A stretch of DNA of 64,000 bases, taken from Mauremys mutica. Its lineage: Eukaryota; Chordata; Testudines; Geoemydidae. Where the stretch lies: the NCBI RefSeq assembly GCF_020497125.1, contig NC_059075.1, positions 62,949,321 through 63,013,320 on the forward strand, read 5' to 3'. Numbering within the stretch: the stretch's first letter is position 1; every line of letters starts with the position of its first letter. Shown here in pieces: positions 59,881-64,000 of this stretch. A program made the translations under genes and the position numbers. The notes below the pieces were generated by a model. That model ran no database searches. It was not told where the DNA came from and saw only the letters and a program-made list of their open reading frames with translations.

Positions 59881-62638
59881 ATATTAAAAGATTAAAACTT
59901 AATTGTACACCAATGGATATATAAACACAACAATTCAAAATAAACTTCAAATTCTTTAACATTATTTACACTACTATGTCCCTTTATCAACTGCATTTAA
60001 ATAGTCTTGAACAGTATTTTAAAGACCAAGTCTTTGAGGGGAATCTGATCAGTCTTCCACACCATGTTCTCACTTCTCTTGAGTTTGTGCATGTAGTTCC
60101 TCACAGAGGGGCTCACTTCCTGATAGAGTACCTGCAGGACCCAGATCCTCTTTTCATTGTGTTTGGAAAATATTGAAGATAAACCTAATTCCTCCAAAGA
60201 AATCCTCTTGGAATCTCCACTAGGTAGGATCTCGGAGTTTCCACCAACTTCTGAACAGTTCCAAATGTCTGGGAGCTCTTGAGACAAACTTTGTTCCCTG
60301 GTCTCAGTTCAGATAGTGCTTTTGTTCTGTGTGGAACACTGAAGTTTTGTTGTGGCAGGATTTTTATTTCAGCATCCTGTTATCAAAATTCCTTCAGATC
60401 AGGCCATTTAGGTTTAAGCTATATTGGTACCACATATAAAAGTGTCCTTAGTCATCTTCCTGTCAGAATTCTGTTGGAGATGGTCTAGACACAAGCAGCA
60501 TTAACTGATATGCCAGGGGTACTTTTATTGGGGCCTACTGATTTTTGCAGAAGTCTTTTTAAAGTTTGCACTGCTCTCTCCACCTCCCCATTGCTCTGTA
60601 GGTAATGTGTTCTACTAGTACAATGATCAAAATCAAAGTCCTATGAAAATGTTAGGAATATTTCAGAGGTAAATTGAGGTGCATTATCAGATATGCTAAC
60701 TACAGGAACTCCATGTCTTGCAAATATTTTATTTAGTTTCTATATGACTTGTGCTGATTAAGTCTGTGTAAGTAAAGCCAATTCAATACATCTGGAGAAG
60801 TAACTAACTACATTAATATATGTGTGTCCTTTCCAGAAAAACAAATCTGTAGTTTTACACTGCCAAGAATGTGCCGTCCTTTCAGAAGCAGGCCATCACC
60901 CATTTGAATGTTATTGCCAATATGGTAATAGGTCTCTTGGAAGTTGACTCCTTCACCCCCTCCCTCTTTGGCAGAGTTGAGTCAGTTTCTGGCAAGTATC
61001 ATCCTTTAGTTGCTCATTTCTAATTTGCTGAAGGCAGCTGTCAATTCATGCTGGTATTGCTGCAACAACAAAGTAAACACAGATTGACATCTTTCTCTAA
61101 AGCTTTTTCTTCTTCCATTTGTGTCTGAACTATTGGGGGTCTAAAGAGAATGTCTGCTGCTATGAGTGCTCTCCCTCATATGCTCAATGTTGAAGGATAT
61201 TTCATCAGACACAGTTGAAATCTTTGAATCCTAGGTGGAAGATCATCCAGCTTTTGAATCCAATAATGCCACTAAGGGCTTGTTTCTGTGTTAAAATTCC
61301 AGTCAGACAGACATGCAGTGAACCATTCACAGGTGCAAGTGACTGCTACACCTTTCTTTTCCACTCAAGAATATAGCTGCCTGGTTTCTGTAAGGCTTCT
61401 TAATATGAATGCAACAGGTCTACTTTTGTGTGAGTACTGCTCCTGAACCCTGTAAAAATACATCCACTGCTATCATTGTTGAATAGTTTAACAAATATTG
61501 TCCCAAAATAGATGGAGAGGTCAGTAGTTCTTTTATCTTATTAAATGTGTTTTCTTGTGGACTAGCCCAGATCCACATATTGTGACCATTAAAGAAATAT
61601 CTTAAGATTTCTTGGTAAGAATCTCGCAAAATGATTTGTCATGCCCAGAGACATTTTGGGGTTCACGTAAGGCAAGTAATGCTTTCAGTTTGCCTGAATC
61701 TGGACGAAGCACCTGTTTGCTAATTATGGCTCTGACAAATTTTATCTGCTCCATTCCAAATTCTCATTCAGAGTGAGGCCAGTTTGTTGGACGTATGTCA
61801 AAACTGCATGTTATCATTTTCCTCTCTCCCATATATCAACACATCATCTGCATAGCAAAAGATGCCAGGCAAACCTGACCTGATCTGAGAGATTCTCTTC
61901 TGGAAATGTTCTGGCACTGAAGACATGCCAAATGGAAGATGATTGAAACAGTACCTTCCAAACAGGGTGATGAATGTAGTTAATGATATAGATTCTTTAG
62001 CCAGAGTGATTTGCCAGAAGATGTTGTAGCATCTAACTTTGAGAAAATTTTGGCTTCTGATAACTGAGTTACTGTCTGGTCAACTGTAGGACGCACATCT
62101 TTCTCTGTACATGCTTTTATTAAGTTGTGCAAGATCCACACAAATTTGGATTTTACCATTGTGTGTTGGTATTACAAGTATCCCTCCACACCAGTCAGTA
62201 GGTTCTCCTATCTGGGAAATAATCCCCATATCTTCCATTCTCTTTAATTTTTCTTTTACTTTCCCTAGCAAGGATATAGGGATGTAGCATGGGCTGTGAG
62301 AGCAAAGGGAGTTACTGATGGAACCAGTTTTATTTTGTACTCTCCTGGCGGCTTTCCTAGGCCTGTGAAAAGGTGTGGCTACATCTCCAGTACAGCTTGT
62401 GGTGGTGGTGTTGTGTGGGGGTTTTGGTTGTTGTTTTGTTTTTTGTTTTTTCCATTAATGCTTTCCAATTTCTCTGCTAGGTGTAGTCCTTGTATTGCTG
62501 GCAATCCCAGTACAGGAGTTGTTAGTCCTTGCATTACATTATTATTATTTTCTACTTTCCCCACTCACTCACCACTCTGCTAGTCTAGGTGAAGGGGGTC
62601 TCTTTTCTTTCCTTTATTCCTTTAGAGAAAGGGATTCA

Positions 62639-62654
62639 CTCACTCCTGACACCA
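62639..62654 (-). other. Candidate primer-binding site (tRNA-Leu) of the Ty3/gypsy element
   Basis: On the minus strand TGGTGTCAGGAGTGAG directly follows an LTR end in ...ACTACA. Its first 14 bases are complementary to the 3' end of vertebrate tRNA-Leu (CACTCCTGACA plus CCA). The position right after the 5' LTR is what a retrotransposon primer site should have. Confidence 0.7.
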
Positions 62655-62802
62655 TGTAGTGTGAGGATATAAACACACAAAGCCATGCTTTAAGCAGCAA
62701 CTATAAAACTTCCTAACCAGAAAATTACCACATTAATTAAGCACTTTTGGGAAATTGGACTGCTTGGAGTTTTGTTATCTTTTGTTTTGGGAAGGGGATG
62801 GT

Positions 62803-63345
62803 CCACTCGTAACTCAAAATTAAATTAATCCAAAAATGTCAGACTTATTCTACGTACTAAACTCCATCAGGGCTAGTGGACAGGACTGTTTGCACTAAAT
62901 TGGTATGAAAAAGTTATCCTATTCGAGGGGGGTCTCTAAATGTATTAGAACTTCCACAAGAGGTCTGATGAATGTTACAAGCTCTTCCACATCTTTGATT
63001 TTTGACTCATTTTGCCTTTAAGTTTGTCTCAGTGAATTTTCTGAAAAAATCATGATTCCTCCCACCTGCCAACCTCGTAAGCTGCCAGCCACCAGAGCTC
63101 TTCCTTTGAGTTCTTGCTCCTGACAGCTTCACCCTACCATGCACTCCATCTGGAATCACTGCTCTCAGCCTCAGCAGTGACACCCTCACTGCCAAGGGAA
63201 GTAAATGATAGTCCCGTCCCCCTGCCCTCTGCTTTTGAACAACAATTGTTTGCCACCATAGCGGTTACTGGAACCAGGGTCCAAACTAAAGCAGTCCTAA
63301 AGCTAGCCCTCAGCAGCTCCTGAGTCCATGTGGTAATAATAGGAG
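62803..63345. other. No gene recognised
   Basis: Nothing recognised apart from short open frames. Part of it may be LTR sequence of the adjoining element. Confidence 0.35.
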
Positions 63346-63351
63346 ATATAC

Positions 63352-63521
63352 CAATCTCCTAGAACTGGAAGGGACCTTGAAAGGTCATTGAGTCCAGCCC
63401 CCTGCCTTCACTAGCAGGACCAATTTCTGCCCCAGATCCCTAAGTGGCCTCCTCAAGGATTGAACTCACAACCCTGGGTTTAGCAGGCCAATGCTCAAAC
63501 CACTGAGCTATCCCTCCCCCC
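63352..63521 (-). repeat. tRNA-derived SINE (cryptodire turtle type)
   Basis: Minus strand begins ggagggatagctcagtggtt, with an A box (tagctcagtggtttgagc) and a B box (ggttgtgagttcaatcc) spaced as in a tRNA. A non-tRNA body and a tail follow, ending in agtccagc/tccagttctagga-type sequence shared with CR1 3' ends. It looks nearly full length. Confidence 0.85.
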
Positions 63522-63529
63522 TGTGCTTG

Positions 63530-64000
63530 TCCTTGCGCTGGTGCAGAGATGAATTCTACAAGCCGTGGCAGATACAGCAACTTTGTCTTGACAGAGTTCC
63601 CTTAGAGGCAGCAGTGACTGAATGGTACTGTGATTCTTTCTCCCAGCAGTGAAATCTTCACCCTTTCACAAGGGAACACAGCACTATAGGAAATGCCATA
63701 CTGGATTCTATTTTCAACAGTGGCCAGTACCTGAAGTTTATGGGGACATTGTAAAAAAGAGCTGGGTGAGGAAATAGGTTCTGTTTTGTAGAAGATTTTG
63801 ATATTTAAAAATCTGGATTCATTCTGAATGAAAACCAAAAACTTAATCATTCTCCACAAAAGAGAATACATCCCAGGGCTGTCCTGCTGTGAGGCTGCCC
63901 CAGAGTCACAGTAGAAGCACTAAGGTTGCCCTGTCTGTGGTAGTCTCCTGGTGGGCTACCCTAGGGCCATAGACCCTGCAAGCACTGGAATTCATGACCC
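63530..64000. other. No gene recognised
   Basis: A minus-strand open frame of 89 codons (63602-63871) lacks any family resemblance or splice context. Confidence 0.4.

Larger units (their letters stand above)
59720..62802 (-). mobile_element. Ty3/gypsy-type LTR retrotransposon, decayed
   Basis: Minus-strand pol is recognisable: an RT segment at 62080-62271 (EPTDWCGGILVIP, ICVDLAQLNK), a YADD active site at about 61847-61858, and an RNase H entry at 61420-61629 (KIKELLTSPSILGQY). Frames are broken between these pieces, so it is dead. Related sequences starting tgtagt at 59720 and 62655 are candidate LTR ends in direct orientation. A tRNA-Leu-like primer site adjoins the second. The right LTR end is uncertain. 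Confidence 0.8.

Noticed and set aside
1..64000. CRISPR arrays, operons, bacterial promoters and riboswitches
   Set aside because: The window is vertebrate genomic DNA; no regularly spaced repeats or bacterial gene layout occur.

Overview
The window is vertebrate nuclear DNA and almost certainly from a turtle. The coding sequence is split into short exons with GT/AG introns. The rest is full of CR1 LINE pieces, a tRNA-derived SINE of the type seen in cryptodire turtles, hAT- and Harbinger-type DNA transposons, solo LTRs, a Ty3/gypsy element and Penelope-like (PLE) sequence. There are no bacterial features. Assignments rest on translation, splice signals and remembered family patterns; no database search was run.

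One host gene dominates. It is a cytosolic phospholipase A2 of the group IV family, closest to PLA2G4E (cPLA2-epsilon), on the minus strand. I could place 20 coding exons, from a proposed first exon at 57826-57852 to a stop codon at 15435-15437. All 19 junctions have GT/AG boundaries and the phases match throughout, giving an open reading frame of about 820 codons. It carries an N-terminal C2 domain (exons 2-5), a linker (exons 6-10) and the lipase domain (exons 11-20). The lipase domain has the GGGxR oxyanion loop, a GSSGT nucleophile motif and the catalytic Asp in LVDTAFF. The gene looks functional.

Downstream, at 7713-7782 on the same strand, is a single exon closely similar to the gene's own exon 2, with matching intron flanks. 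It is probably the start of a second, tandem PLA2G4 gene whose other exons lie beyond position 1.

Layout from low to high coordinate: 1-7700, repeats and unassigned DNA; 7713-7782, paralogue exon, followed by a 2.1-kb DNA transposon; 9946-13929, old SINE and CR1 scraps; 13930-15478, a PLE fragment interrupted by a Harbinger element and touching the end of the gene; 15435-57852, the PLA2G4E-like gene, whose 13.7-kb intron 2 holds two LTRs, two large CR1 pieces and hAT elements; 58230-59715, a CR1 LINE; 59720 to about 62800, a Ty3/gypsy element with a recognisable tRNA-Leu primer site; 63352-63521, a tRNA-derived SINE.

The most interesting point is at the 3' end of the gene. The last 14 or so codons, the stop codon and the start of the 3' UTR appear to come from the PLE insertion. 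This would replace the basic tail known from mammalian cPLA2-epsilon with a Gln/Ser-rich tail.
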